Shown: positions 24,980 through 34,450, counted from the first letter of the stretch. The stretch: 35,185 nucleotides of DNA from Chloroflexota bacterium (GCA_022572805.1 JACZVF010000003.1:1-35185), one strand, 5' to 3'. Notes: a model not told the origin generated them from the letters alone. Numbers and translations are program-made.

Positions 24980-25078
24980 ATGGATATTCAGGCAATACTG
25001 GGCGGCGTTGCATTTATAGCCCTGTTCGCAATGTGGGTAGTGATTCCCAGCAGGCTGCGAAAGAACCGCTCCAAGTAA
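24980..25078 (+). CDS. Small membrane protein (32 residues), nitrogen-regulated, unknown function
   Basis: This gene is too short for the ORF track. ATG 24980 is preceded by GGAGGAG at good spacing and reads 32 codons to TAA at 25076-25078. The product has one hydrophobic helix (IQAILGGVAFIALFAMWVV, residues 3-21), then IPSRLRKNRSK, so the basic C-terminus should be cytoplasmic. A GlnR-like operator and -10 lie upstream and a strong intrinsic terminator lies downstream, giving a complete stand-alone transcription unit. Its position between amt and the glutamine synthetases suggests a role in nitrogen uptake or in regulating a membrane partner such as Amt, but that is inference. Confidence 0.75.
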   Translation: MDIQAILGGVAFIALFAMWVVIPSRLRKNRSK

Positions 25079-25115
25079 CGTCTTTTTAACCTTAGGCGCC
25101 GTTCAGAACCGATAG

Positions 25116-25153
25116 TCAACGAGGCTTTGAGGCCAAAGTCTCGTTGATTTTTT
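25116..25153 (+). terminator. Intrinsic terminator after the 32-codon gene
   Basis: TCAACGAGGCTTTG and CAAAGTCTCGTTGA form a long stem (one mismatch) with a 4-base AGGC loop, followed by six T. It ends the short transcript before the glutamine synthetase II promoter. Confidence 0.85.
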
Positions 25154-25428
25154 GTTTCCGAAGTCGTAGATGCTGACAATCCGTCCGTGTGGCGTTTGAA
25201 TAGTCATCCCCTCTGACCGCAATGCAGAAATTATTGACTGCCGCTTGACACCATGATATCGTCTACCCGGTTTACCCGATGACGAAGGGATTTACGGCCT
25301 TGGCGGCACGGTTAATTTGAGTGCGTGTCCGTCGCCGTGTGAGCCCGGCCTTGAGATCCAGTCGACATTAATTGGCGATTTCTTCCAGCCAAATCGGTCC
25401 GGCCGGCCAATCACTCCAGGAGGGTACC
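25154..25428. other. Promoter region of glutamine synthetase II
   Basis: A possible promoter is TTGACT (25234-25239), 17 bases, TATCGT (25257-25262). TTGAC recurs at 25245, 11 bases after the first copy, which could be a weak operator pair of the kind seen at amt. The leader of about 160 nucleotides shows no riboswitch fold that I can recognise. No gene is seen. Confidence 0.4.
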
Positions 25429-26436
25429 TTGAGTTTTTACAAAGCAGAATACATTTGGATAGATGGGACTAAACCCACCGCCAAGTTGCGGTCCAAGAGC
25501 AAGGTCATCCCCACGGGCGAAAAGCCACCCGTATGGGCGTTTGACGGCTCCAGCACGAATCAGGCCACGGGGGAGAACTCCGACTGCGTGCTGAATCCGG
25601 TGTTCATCTGCCCGGACCCGATCCGCAAAGACGGCCACAAGCTTGTCTTGTGTGAGGTGCTGCTCACCGACATGTCGCCGCACCCGTCCAATACAAGGGC
25701 AGCCTGCGCGGCGGTCTCCGAGAAGTACGCTGACTTCGACACCTGGTTTGGCATAGAGCAGGAGTATACCTATTTCGACGGCGCGAGGCCCCTGGGTTGG
25801 CCTCTGAACGGCTTTCCCGCACCTCAGGGCGGATACTACTGCGGCGTCGGCTCGGACGAGGTGTTCGGCCGCCCTATAGTGGAGGACCACCTGGACGCCT
25901 GCATGTTCGCCGGCATCGGAATAGCCGGCATCAACGCGGAGGTCATGCCTGCCCAATGGGAGTTCCAGATTGGCCCCCTGAGCGCGCTGGATACGTCAGA
26001 CCAGCTTTGGGTAGCCCGTTGGCTGCTCTACCGCATCGGGGAGAACCACCACGTAAGCGCAACGCTTGACCCCAAGCCGGTACACGGCGATTGGAACGGC
26101 GCCGGCGCCCACACAAACTTCTCTACCCGACAGATGCGAGAGAGCTACGAACCCTGCGTGGCGGCGGCGGAGGCCCTGGGAAAACGGGCCGACATCCACA
26201 TAGCCAACTACGGCCACCGGATAGAGGAGCGATTGACCGGCGAGCACGAGACACTCTCGTATAATGAGTACAGGTACGGTGTCTCCGACAGAGGGGCATC
26301 TGTCCGCATACCCTGGCAGGTCCACCGAGACCAGAAGGGCTACATAGAGGACCGCCGGCCGAACGCCAACTGCGATCCTTACACCGTGACCCGGCTGATT
26401 TTGGAGACCGTTTGCGGAGCCGCGTCCCAAGGCTAA
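25429..26436 (+). CDS. Glutamine synthetase, type II (eukaryote-like)
   Basis: GSII joins ammonia and glutamate with ATP. The 335-residue product has the short GSII layout: YIWIDGTKPTAKLRSKSKV, WAFDGSSTNQATGENSD, FGIEQEYTYFD, GVGSDEVFGRPIVEDHLDACMFAGI, EVMPAQWEFQIGP, GDWNGAGAHTNFST and the ATP-site GASVRIPW. These are typical of eukaryotic and Streptomyces/Rhizobium glnII proteins, not of GSI. There is no adenylylation loop. TTG 25429 is chosen over the ORF-track start at 25372 because AGGAGGG lies directly upstream. A GSI gene follows 383 bases later. Confidence 0.95.
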   Translation: MSFYKAEYIWIDGTKPTAKLRSKSKVIPTGEKPPVWAFDGSSTNQATGENSDCVLNPVFICPDPIRKDGHKLVLCEVLLTDMSPHPSNTRAACAAVSEKYADFDTWFGIEQEYTYFDGARPLGWPLNGFPAPQGGYYCGVGSDEVFGRPIVEDHLDACMFAGIGIAGINAEVMPAQWEFQIGPLSALDTSDQLWVARWLLYRIGENHHVSATLDPKPVHGDWNGAGAHTNFSTRQMRESYEPCVAAAEALGKRADIHIANYGHRIEERLTGEHETLSYNEYRYGVSDRGASVRIPWQVHRDQKGYIEDRRPNANCDPYTVTRLILETVCGAASQG

Positions 26437-26667
26437 ATTCAGAGAAGCCAACTCAGGAGTCTTTAACGCCTGAGTGCAAGCGGCAATGCAGACTCCTTAA
26501 TAATTCGTTGGCGGAGTCGCTCTAATGTTCGCGCACCAACGGTTCGATTTTGGGCAAGGCACAACCCCGAATACGGTAGCCAAATCCGACAATCTGCAGT
26601 CGTCGGCCGAGCCGGCGGATATCGCCCCACGATGCGATGGACACCCTATCGTCGTAAATGAAATAGT
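26437..26667. other. Intergenic region with mutually exclusive hairpins after GSII
   Basis: ACTCAGG (26451-26457) can pair with CCTGAGT (26469-26475). The overlapping AGGAGTC (26455-26461) can pair instead with GACTCCT (26491-26497), and GACTCC can also pair with GGAGTC (26513-26518). No T-run follows. This could be a 3' end structure of the GSII transcript or an RNA switch; no gene is seen. Confidence 0.4.
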
Positions 26668-26696
26668 TTGACACAATTTTCACAAGCTGCTATATT
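26668..26696 (+). promoter_or_regulatory. Strong sigma70 promoter for glutamine synthetase I
   Basis: A perfect TTGACA (26668-26673) and TATATT (26691-26696) are separated by 17 bases. Transcription from near 26703 gives a leader of about 117 nucleotides. Half-site-like TTGAC, TTCAC and GCAAC start at 26668, 26679 and 26701 (multiples of 11), so a repressor or activator may overlap it. Confidence 0.75.
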
Positions 26697-26819
26697 TCCT
26701 GCAACAATTTTATGCACTAATAAGATAGTAAGGCATATGCTTCCGTCGCATGGAGCGCGGCGGCGTGCCCCATAGCCAAACCGGTATAAAGCTACCATCC
26801 AACGTTTAGGCAGTCATCC

Positions 26820-28157
26820 ATGGTTGCACGCGACCCTGACGCAATTGAATTCGTTCTGCATGAGGCCCGGGAGAATGACGTCAAGTTCATTCGGCTGTGG
26901 TTCACGGATATCCTCGGCAACCTCAAAGGATTCGCCATCACAGTCGAGGAGTTGGAGGGTGCGCTAAGGCGTGGCATGGGCTTCGACGGTTCCTCCATCG
27001 AAGGCTTCGCGCGGTCCGACGAGAGGGATCTGTACGCTATGCCTGATCCCAACACCTTCAGCATTTTGCCGTGGCGGCCCCGCACCAACGCTGTCGCCCG
27101 AATATTCTGCGACATCGTGACGCCTGATGAGCAGCCATTCGAGGGAGACTCACGTGCGGTGCTCCGCCGAAACCTGGAGCGGGCTTCCAGCATGGGCTAC
27201 ACCTATTACGTGGGGCCTGAGATGGAGTACTTTTACTTCAAGGACTCGTCCGGCACCGAGCCGCTGGACCACGGTAGCTACTTCGATCAGGACGCCACCG
27301 ACGTCTCCACGGACCTGAGGCGGCAGACCGTGCTGATGCTGGAAGAATTGGGTATCCCGGTGGAGTCCAGCCATCACGAGGTGGCGCCAAGTCAGCACGA
27401 GATCGACCTGCGGCATACCGACGCGCTGACGATGGCGGATACGGTAATGACGTATCGCCTGGTCGTGAAAGAGATAGCCAGGCAAAATGGCTGCTACGCC
27501 ACGTTCATGCCCAAACCCATCACGAGTGTGAACGGAAGCGGAATGCATACGCATCAGTCCCTGTTCAAAGGCGAAAAGAACGCGTTCTACGCCGATGACG
27601 ATGAGAATAAGCTCTCCGAAGTCGCCAAGTATTTCGTAGCCGGGCTTATGCGGCATGCCAGGGAGATAACCTCCGTCACAAACCAGTGGGTCAATTCCTA
27701 CAAGCGGCTGGTGCCCCAGTTCGAGGCGCCGACGTTCGTAACCTGGGCCACCGTGAACCGCGCCGACCTGATACGGGTCCCGGCGTTCAAGGCCGGCCGC
27801 GAGGAGTCCAGGCGCATCGAGTACCGCTCCCCGGACCCGGCATGCAACCCCTATCTGGCCTTCAGCGTGATGCTGGCCGCCGGCCTGGAAGGCATAGTCA
27901 AGAAGTACGACCTCCCTCCTCCCGTGCAGTCCAACGTCTACGAAATGAGCGAAGTCGAGCGCGAGGACCTGGGTATAGAGCTGCTGCCTAGAAATCTCTG
28001 GGAGGCGATCCAGATTACCGAAAGCAGCAAGTTGGTCAGGGAGGCGCTGGGAGAGCAGGTCTTCAACAGCTTCATAGAGAACAAGATGATAGAGTGGGAG
28101 CGATACCACTCCAACGTGGCCGACCACGAGGTATCAAGATACCTGCCACTCCTGTAG
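26820..28157 (+). CDS. glnA: Glutamine synthetase, type I
   Basis: This is the dodecameric bacterial GSI. Visible motifs are FTDILGNLKGF, MGFDGSSIEGF, GPEMEYFYF, EVAPSQHEIDLRH, FMPKPITSVNGSGMHTHQSL and RIEYRSPDPACNPYLAFS. The 445-residue length and the lack of a clear adenylylation-site motif near the C-terminus point to the GSI-alpha type (Gram-positive/archaeal-like), which is regulated by feedback rather than by adenylylation. ATG 26820 gives the family N-terminus although its Shine-Dalgarno is poor. It is preceded by its own strong promoter, so expression can differ from the GSII upstream. Confidence 0.97.
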   Translation: MVARDPDAIEFVLHEARENDVKFIRLWFTDILGNLKGFAITVEELEGALRRGMGFDGSSIEGFARSDERDLYAMPDPNTFSILPWRPRTNAVARIFCDIVTPDEQPFEGDSRAVLRRNLERASSMGYTYYVGPEMEYFYFKDSSGTEPLDHGSYFDQDATDVSTDLRRQTVLMLEELGIPVESSHHEVAPSQHEIDLRHTDALTMADTVMTYRLVVKEIARQNGCYATFMPKPITSVNGSGMHTHQSLFKGEKNAFYADDDENKLSEVAKYFVAGLMRHAREITSVTNQWVNSYKRLVPQFEAPTFVTWATVNRADLIRVPAFKAGREESRRIEYRSPDPACNPYLAFSVMLAAGLEGIVKKYDLPPPVQSNVYEMSEVEREDLGIELLPRNLWEAIQITESSKLVREALGEQVFNSFIENKMIEWERYHSNVADHEVSRYLPLL

Positions 28158-28316
28158 CAGTCCCCGGCAGGAATCCCACAAATCGGCGCCCGGATGACCA
28201 GTATGCCGGAAATGTGTGCATTTTACCTATCGGTCGACATAAAATTGAATGGCGGGTTACCGGACTACTATTTAAGATGCCAACGCGGAAAATGATCTCC
28301 TTTCGGGGAACAGACG

Positions 28317-31300
28317 ATGGTTGAAAAGTACGTACCAAAATTTGGCAAGCAAGGCCTGTACGACCCCAGTTTCGAACACGACGCCTGTGGGGTTGGCATG
28401 GTGGCCAACATCAAGGGTGTAAAGTCCCACTCCGTTGTGACGCAGGGATTGGAGGTACTGTGCAACCTGGAGCATCGAGGTGCCCGAGGCGCCGACCCCG
28501 AGACAGGCGACGGCGCAGGGGTGCTGATACAGATGCCCCATGAGTTCTTCGCGGCCCAGTGCTCGGCCCTGGACATCGAGCTGCCGGAGGCCGGCCTATA
28601 CGCCGTGGGCATGACGTTTATGTCGCACCCGCCAGAAGAACAGCAGGGAATCGAGAGGATCATAAGGGACATTGTGGAGCGGGAGGGTCAGGTCTTGCTG
28701 GGCTGGCGCGACGTGCCTGTTTCTCCTAACGAGATAGGCTCCCTATCGGTACAGGTTATGCCGGCCATCCGGCAGTTCTTCGTGGGACGCAGCGGCGATG
28801 TAGCAGATGACACAGCCTTCGAGCTCAAGCTATACCTCATTCGCAGGCAAATCGAGGAGGCCGTTGCCCATTCAGGCCTGGACGAGAGTTGCGAATTCTA
28901 CATCTGCAGCCTCTCATCCAACAAGATTGTCTACAAAGGCCTTATTGTGGCGTCGCAGTTGGAGCGGTTCTACCACGATCTGGCCGACGAGGACCTGGTG
29001 ACGTCTTTTGTACTGGTGCACTCCAGGTTCAGCACAAACACGTTGGGCACCTGGAAACTGGCACACCCCTACCGTTTCGTGATCCATAACGGCGAGATCA
29101 ACACCCTTCGGGGCAACATCAACTGGATGACGGCCCGGCAGCATATGTTCGCGTCGGAGGCCCTGGGGCAGGACGTCAAGAGGCTGCTCCCAATCATCGG
29201 CAAGGACGTGCAAAGCGACACGGCCAGCTTCGACAACGCCCTGGAGCTGCTGCTGGCCACTGGACGCTCGCTGCCCCACTGCCTGATGATGATGATACCT
29301 GAGGCCTGGGGCGACCACCTGCCCATGGACCAGGACAAAAAGGACTTTTACGAGTACCACTCCAGCCTGATGGAGCCCTGGGACGGTCCGGCGCTCATTA
29401 TCAGCACCGACGGCAAGCAGGTCTGCGGCGTGTTGGACAGGAACGGCTTGAGGCCATGCCGCTACCTTGTGACGACCGACGATTTGCTGGTGATGGCATC
29501 TGAAACGGGAGTACTGGACGTCCCCCCGGAGAAGGTGCTTTTCAAGGACAGAATTCGGCCGGGGCGCATGTTCTTGCTGGACACGGAAGAGGGCCGACTG
29601 GTGGAAGACCCAGAACTTAAACGCCGCCTGTCCACCCAGCAGCCCTATGGCAAATGGCTCCAGGACAACCGCACCCACCTCTCCGACCTGCCTGAGCCCT
29701 CCAGGGAGACGCCCGCCGACTTCGACACGCTTTTGGCCCGGCAGAAGGCTTTCGGATATACGCTGGAAGACCTGCGCATGATAATGGAGCCTATGGCTGC
29801 GACCGGCGGCGAGCCCATCGGCTCCATGGGCAACGACACGCCCCTGGCTGTGCTTTCCGAGCAGGGACCGCTGCTTTTCAACTATTTCAAGCAGCTATTT
29901 GCTCAGGTCAGCAACCCGCCGTTGGACGCCATACGCGAGGAGTTGGTGACGTCGCTTTCGGCCACCATCGGCGCCGAGCAAAACCTTTTTGCCGAGACTC
30001 CGCAGCACTGCCGCCAGCTACGCCTTAGCGGGCCCATTATCACCAGCAACGAGCTGGAAAAGATCCGGGAGCTGAACAGGCGGGGCCTTCGCACCAAGAC
30101 CATCTCGACCCTGTTCAAACCGCACGACGGCAAGGGCGCCATGCAAGAGGCCATGGACCGCGTGCGCCAGGAAGCGTCACAGGCGTTGAGGGACGGCTAC
30201 ACCATACTGGTGCTTTCGGACCGGGGTGTTGATTCCATGCATGCGCCCATTCCCAGCATCCTGGCCACAGCCGGCGTTCACCACCACCTCATAAGGCAGG
30301 GCACTCGTACAAAAGTGGGCCTGGTTGTCGAGACTGGCGAGGCCCGTGAGGTGGCGCACTTCGCCTTGCTCATCGGCTACGGCGCAGGCGCGGTTAACCC
30401 CTATCTGGCATTCGAAACACTGGCCTGTATGGCTCGCGAGGCCAGCTTTCTGACAACCAGCGTGGACTACAAAACAGCCGAATACAACTACATAAAGGCC
30501 TCGGACAAGGGAATCCTCAAGATAATGTCCAAGATGGGCATATCTACCATTCAGAGCTACCGAGGCGCACAGATTTTCGAAGCGGTGGGCCTGAACGAGC
30601 CGTTCGTGGAGGAGTACTTCACGTGGACGTCCTCCAGAATCGGCGGAATCGGCATTGAAGAGGTGGAGGAGGAGTCGCGGCAACGGCATGCCTTCGCCTA
30701 CGCTGACCTGACAGTCGCCGGAGGCCGCGACCTGAAATCAGGCGGCTACTATCAGTGGCGTCGCGACGGCGAGTACCACATGTGGAACCCAGACACCATA
30801 GCGAAGCTGCAGCACGCCACCATGACCAACAACTGGGAATCGTACCGGCAGTTCTCCGAATTCGCAAACGGGTTTACCCAACGCCTGTGCACCATACGAG
30901 GCCTGCTGGACTTCAAGATGGCGGCCCAGCCTATCCCTATCGACGAGGTGGAACAGGCCAAAGAAATCGTCAAGCGCTTCGCCACGGGGGCAGTTTCGCT
31001 TGGCTCCGTCGGCCGCGAGGCGCATGAGACCATGGCCATCGCCATGAACCGCATCAACGCCCGCAGCAACACTGGCGAAGGCGGCGAAGACTGGCACCGA
31101 TACAAGCTGGACCCTAACGGCGACTCCCGCAACAGCGCCATGAAACAGGTAGCGTCGGGGCGCTTCGGCGTGACAATCAACTACCTGGCCAATGCCAAGG
31201 ACCTGCAAATCAAGATGGCCCAAGGCTCCAAGCCGGGAGAAGGCGGCCAGCTGCCCGGCAACAAGATAGACGAGTACATCGGATGGGTGCGGAACTCCAC

Positions 31301-32870
31301 TCCGGGCGTTGAGTTAATCTCGCCGCCACCCCACCACGACATATACTCGATTGAGGACCTTGCCCAACTGATCCACGATCTCAAAAACGGCAACCCGACC
31401 GCACGCATCCACGTGAAGCTAGTGGCCGAGGCCGGCGTGGGAACCATTGCGGCCGGGGTGGCCAAAGGTCACGCAGACGTAGTGCTCATCAGCGGCGACA
31501 GCGGTGGGACCGGCGCCTCACCGGAATCGTCCATCAAACACACAGGGCTGCCATGGGAGCTAGGGCTGGCCGAGACACAGCAGGTGCTTGTGCTGAACAA
31601 CCTGCGCGGCCGCATCGTCGTTCAGACCGATGGCCAACTGAAGACCGGGCGGGACATCGCCATCGCCTGCCTGCTGGGTGCGGAAGAGTTCGGCATGGCA
31701 ACGGCGCCGCTGATAACGTTGGGCTGCATCATGCTCCGCAAGTGCCACCTGAACACCTGCTCCGTTGGCATCGCAACCCAGGACCCGGAACTGCGAAAAA
31801 TGTTCGCGGGTAAGCCGGAATACGCCGTCAACTACTTCTTCTTCGTTGCGGAGGAGCTTCGCCAGATCATGGCTGAGATGGGATTCCGCACCATAAACGA
31901 GATGGTGGGCCGCGTGGACAGGCTGGAACACCGAGAGGCTACCGATCACTGGAAGGCCCAAGGCCTGGACTTCTCAGACCTGCTGCACATGCCGGACGTG
32001 CCCGACAGCGTGGCGACCCACTGCATCGAGAAGCAGGACCACGGCCTGGAGCACGCACTGGACAACCAGCTTATCGAGATGTGCAGGGAGGCCATAGATT
32101 TCAAGAAGCCGACCACGCTCAACCTTCCGATTCGGAACGGCAATCGCACGGTTGGCACGACCCTCAGCTACGAAATTGCCAAGCGGTACGGCGAGGACGC
32201 GCTGCCGGACGACACTATCACCATCAACTTCAAGGGCTCCGCTGGTCAGAGCTTCTCGGCGTTCCTGGCCAAGGGCGTAACGATGCACGTCAAGGGCGAC
32301 GCCAACGACTACTTTGCCAAGGGCCTATCCGGCGGCAAGGTCACGATCACCCCGCCCACGGAAGCGACTTACCCGCCTGAGGAGTGCATCCTGGTGGGAA
32401 ACGTTGTGCTGTACGGGGCCACCGGCGGCAAGGCCTTCATTCGCGGCATCGCCGGAGAGCGTTTCGCCGTGAGGAACAGTGGCGCGCAGGCAGTAGTTGA
32501 GGGCGTCGGGGACCATGGCTGCGAATACATGACCCGCGGCACCGTGGTGGTGTTGGGTCCTGTCGGGCGCAACTTCGCCGCGGGCATGAGCGGCGGCGAG
32601 GCATTCGTGCTCGACGAGAACGGCACATTCGAAAGCATGTGCAATACGGGCCTTGTCGGCTTGGAGCAGGTCGAGGCCGATGACGACAAGAGCCTTCTTC
32701 GTGGCCTGATTCAGGAGCATTTCGACCAGACGGGCAGCCTAAACGCCAAGCGTGTCATAGAGAACTGGGACGAGATGCTTCCCAAGTTCGTTAAGGTTAT
32801 GCCGCACGACTACAAGCGCGTGCTGGAAGAGCGAAAGAGGTCCCAGGAGGCGGCCACGGCGGCCGATTAA
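28317..32870 (+). CDS. gltB: Glutamate synthase large (alpha) subunit
   Basis: GltB makes two glutamates from glutamine and 2-oxoglutarate. The nearly 1520-residue protein has the full four-domain plan. The class II amidotransferase domain has its nucleophile cysteine in HDACGVGMV after a short propeptide, then LEHRGARGADPETGDGAG and HNGEINTLRGN. A central domain follows. The FMN-binding synthase domain contains SGDSGGTGASP and the 3Fe-4S cysteine motif CIMLRKCHLNTC. A gxGxG beta-helix tail (GNVVLYGATGGKAFIRG, VEGVGDHGCEYMTRGTVVVLG) closes the protein. ATG 28317 has a GGGGAA purine-rich site upstream. The gene follows GSI by 159 bases and precedes gltD, so ammonia assimilation by GS-GOGAT is complete here. 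Confidence 0.98.
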   Translation: MVEKYVPKFGKQGLYDPSFEHDACGVGMVANIKGVKSHSVVTQGLEVLCNLEHRGARGADPETGDGAGVLIQMPHEFFAAQCSALDIELPEAGLYAVGMTFMSHPPEEQQGIERIIRDIVEREGQVLLGWRDVPVSPNEIGSLSVQVMPAIRQFFVGRSGDVADDTAFELKLYLIRRQIEEAVAHSGLDESCEFYICSLSSNKIVYKGLIVASQLERFYHDLADEDLVTSFVLVHSRFSTNTLGTWKLAHPYRFVIHNGEINTLRGNINWMTARQHMFASEALGQDVKRLLPIIGKDVQSDTASFDNALELLLATGRSLPHCLMMMIPEAWGDHLPMDQDKKDFYEYHSSLMEPWDGPALIISTDGKQVCGVLDRNGLRPCRYLVTTDDLLVMASETGVLDVPPEKVLFKDRIRPGRMFLLDTEEGRLVEDPELKRRLSTQQPYGKWLQDNRTHLSDLPEPSRETPADFDTLLARQKAFGYTLEDLRMIMEPMAATGGEPIGSMGNDTPLAVLSEQGPLLFNYFKQLFAQVSNPPLDAIREELVTSLSATIGAEQNLFAETPQHCRQLRLSGPIITSNELEKIRELNRRGLRTKTISTLFKPHDGKGAMQEAMDRVRQEASQALRDGYTILVLSDRGVDSMHAPIPSILATAGVHHHLIRQGTRTKVGLVVETGEAREVAHFALLIGYGAGAVNPYLAFETLACMAREASFLTTSVDYKTAEYNYIKASDKGILKIMSKMGISTIQSYRGAQIFEAVGLNEPFVEEYFTWTSSRIGGIGIEEVEEESRQRHAFAYADLTVAGGRDLKSGGYYQWRRDGEYHMWNPDTIAKLQHATMTNNWESYRQFSEFANGFTQRLCTIRGLLDFKMAAQPIPIDEVEQAKEIVKRFATGAVSLGSVGREAHETMAIAMNRINARSNTGEGGEDWHRYKLDPNGDSRNSAMKQVASGRFGVTINYLANAKDLQIKMAQGSKPGEGGQLPGNKIDEYIGWVRNSTPGVELISPPPHHDIYSIEDLAQLIHDLKNGNPTARIHVKLVAEAGVGTIAAGVAKGHADVVLISGDSGGTGASPESSIKHTGLPWELGLAETQQVLVLNNLRGRIVVQTDGQLKTGRDIAIACLLGAEEFGMATAPLITLGCIMLRKCHLNTCSVGIATQDPELRKMFAGKPEYAVNYFFFVAEELRQIMAEMGFRTINEMVGRVDRLEHREATDHWKAQGLDFSDLLHMPDVPDSVATHCIEKQDHGLEHALDNQLIEMCREAIDFKKPTTLNLPIRNGNRTVGTTLSYEIAKRYGEDALPDDTITINFKGSAGQSFSAFLAKGVTMHVKGDANDYFAKGLSGGKVTITPPTEATYPPEECILVGNVVLYGATGGKAFIRGIAGERFAVRNSGAQAVVEGVGDHGCEYMTRGTVVVLGPVGRNFAAGMSGGEAFVLDENGTFESMCNTGLVGLEQVEADDDKSLLRGLIQEHFDQTGSLNAKRVIENWDEMLPKFVKVMPHDYKRVLEERKRSQEAATAAD

Positions 32871-32977
32871 TCGACCTCGATACGGCAGTCCCGGGGTCGG
32901 ATTCGCGTCCGCAGCCCAGGGTGCGCCCCCAGGAATGAATACTCACCGAGCACCAGCACTTGGCATAATGAGGCAGA

Positions 32978-34450
32978 ATGGGAAAACCGACAGGTTTTAA
33001 GGAACAGAAAATGATGACGCTGCCGCACCAGTCGGTGGCGGAACGGATACAGCACTACCGCGAGTTCTACGAACACTGGACCGAGCAGCAAGCCCGCGAC
33101 CAGGGCAGCCGATGCATGAACTGCGGCGTACCCTTCTGCCACACAGGTTGCCCACTGGGCAACCTGATACCGGACTGGAACGACCTCGTATACCGAGGCA
33201 GGTGGCAGGAGGCCCTGGTAGAGCTGCACTCCACCAACAACTTTCCGGAGTTTACCGGCCGCATCTGCCCCGCGCCATGCGAGTCGGCGTGCACGCTGGC
33301 AGTCAACCAGGACCCGGTTACCATCGAGCATATCGAAAAGGCCATTGCCGACCGTGGCTGGCAGGAGGGCTGGATAACCCCTCAATCGCCGGCCAAGCGA
33401 ACCGGCAAGACGGTCGCCATCGTGGGCTCAGGCCCGGCGGGACTGGCGGCGGCACAGCAGCTTTGCCGCTCCGGCCACACCGTCACCGTTTTCGAGCGAG
33501 ACGACTACATCGGCGGACTGCTGCGCCTGGGCATACCCGACTTCAAGCTGGACAAGGATATCGTTCAACGCCGCGTCGACCAGATGGCGGCCGAGGGCGT
33601 CACTTTTCGGACGGGCGTCAACGTTGGAGGCGACGAACTTCCGGCGGACAGGTTGGTCAACGAATTCGACGCCGTGGTATTGAGCGGCGGCTCGACGGTG
33701 CCCCGCGACCTTCAGGTACCGGGCCGCGAGCTCCAGGGCGTTCATTACGCCATGGAGTTCCTGGTCCAGCAAAACAAGATTAACGCGGGCGAGACTATCC
33801 CTACCGGAAAGCGCATTTCGGCCGAGGGCAAGCGCGTTGTTATCCTTGGCGGCGGCGACACCGGTTCCGACTGTTTGGGCACGTCCCACAGGCAGGGCGC
33901 GGAGGCCGTCTACCAGTACGAGCTGCTTACAGAGCCGCCAACCGAGCGCGCTTCAGACAACCCATGGCCTTACTGGCCCGTGGTCCTGCGGACATCCCTA
34001 TCGCAAGAGGAGGGCGTGATTCCAGGCTTTGGGATAATGACCACGCACCTGTCCGGTAACTCGGGACATGTCAAGAAACTTCACGCGGTGAAGGTCCAGT
34101 GGGGTGCGCCCGACGAGTCCGGAAGGCCGCAGATGCAGAAGATCGAGGGCAGCGAGTTCGATGTCGAAGTAGACCTGGTGCTGCTGGCCATGGGTTTCCT
34201 GTGTCCCGAGCCGACGGGCCTGCTGGCTGAGCTCGGCGTAAAACTGGACGCGCGCGGGAACGTGTCCAACGATGATGACAAGATGACCAGCGTGCCCGGC
34301 GTCTTCGTCGCCGGCGACATGGCGCGTGGCCAATCGCTTGTGGTTTGGGCAATCGCGGAAGGCCGGGAGGCCGCTCGCGGCGTAGACCAGTACCTGATGG
34401 GACAAACCAGCCTGCCGCGCGTGCTGGCGGGGGCGCTGCCCAGGGCTTAG
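32978..34450 (+). CDS. gltD: Glutamate synthase small (beta) subunit, NADPH-type
   Basis: GltD passes electrons from NADPH through FAD and iron-sulfur clusters to GltB. The N-terminal cluster cysteines are in RCMNCGVPFCHTGCPLGN and CPAPCESACTL. The FAD-binding GxGxxG is VAIVGSGPAGLAAAQQL, and the NADPH-binding fold is VVILGGGDTGSDCLG. The C-terminal flavin motif VFVAGDMARGQSLVVWAIAEGREAA is intact. The length of 490 is typical. ATG 32978 starts MGKPTGFKE, the usual N-terminus. The gene is 107 bases after gltB with no terminator seen between them. Confidence 0.98.
   Translation: MGKPTGFKEQKMMTLPHQSVAERIQHYREFYEHWTEQQARDQGSRCMNCGVPFCHTGCPLGNLIPDWNDLVYRGRWQEALVELHSTNNFPEFTGRICPAPCESACTLAVNQDPVTIEHIEKAIADRGWQEGWITPQSPAKRTGKTVAIVGSGPAGLAAAQQLCRSGHTVTVFERDDYIGGLLRLGIPDFKLDKDIVQRRVDQMAAEGVTFRTGVNVGGDELPADRLVNEFDAVVLSGGSTVPRDLQVPGRELQGVHYAMEFLVQQNKINAGETIPTGKRISAEGKRVVILGGGDTGSDCLGTSHRQGAEAVYQYELLTEPPTERASDNPWPYWPVVLRTSLSQEEGVIPGFGIMTTHLSGNSGHVKKLHAVKVQWGAPDESGRPQMQKIEGSEFDVEVDLVLLAMGFLCPEPTGLLAELGVKLDARGNVSNDDDKMTSVPGVFVAGDMARGQSLVVWAIAEGREAARGVDQYLMGQTSLPRVLAGALPRA

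Noticed and set aside
26437-26819. Glutamine riboswitch in the GSI leader
   Set aside because: Competing hairpins exist but I cannot match the conserved bases of the known glnA motif by eye, so I list only the hairpins.
27150-28127. Minus-strand ORF of 325 codons over glutamine synthetase I
   Set aside because: It is an antisense shadow of an unmistakable GSI gene.
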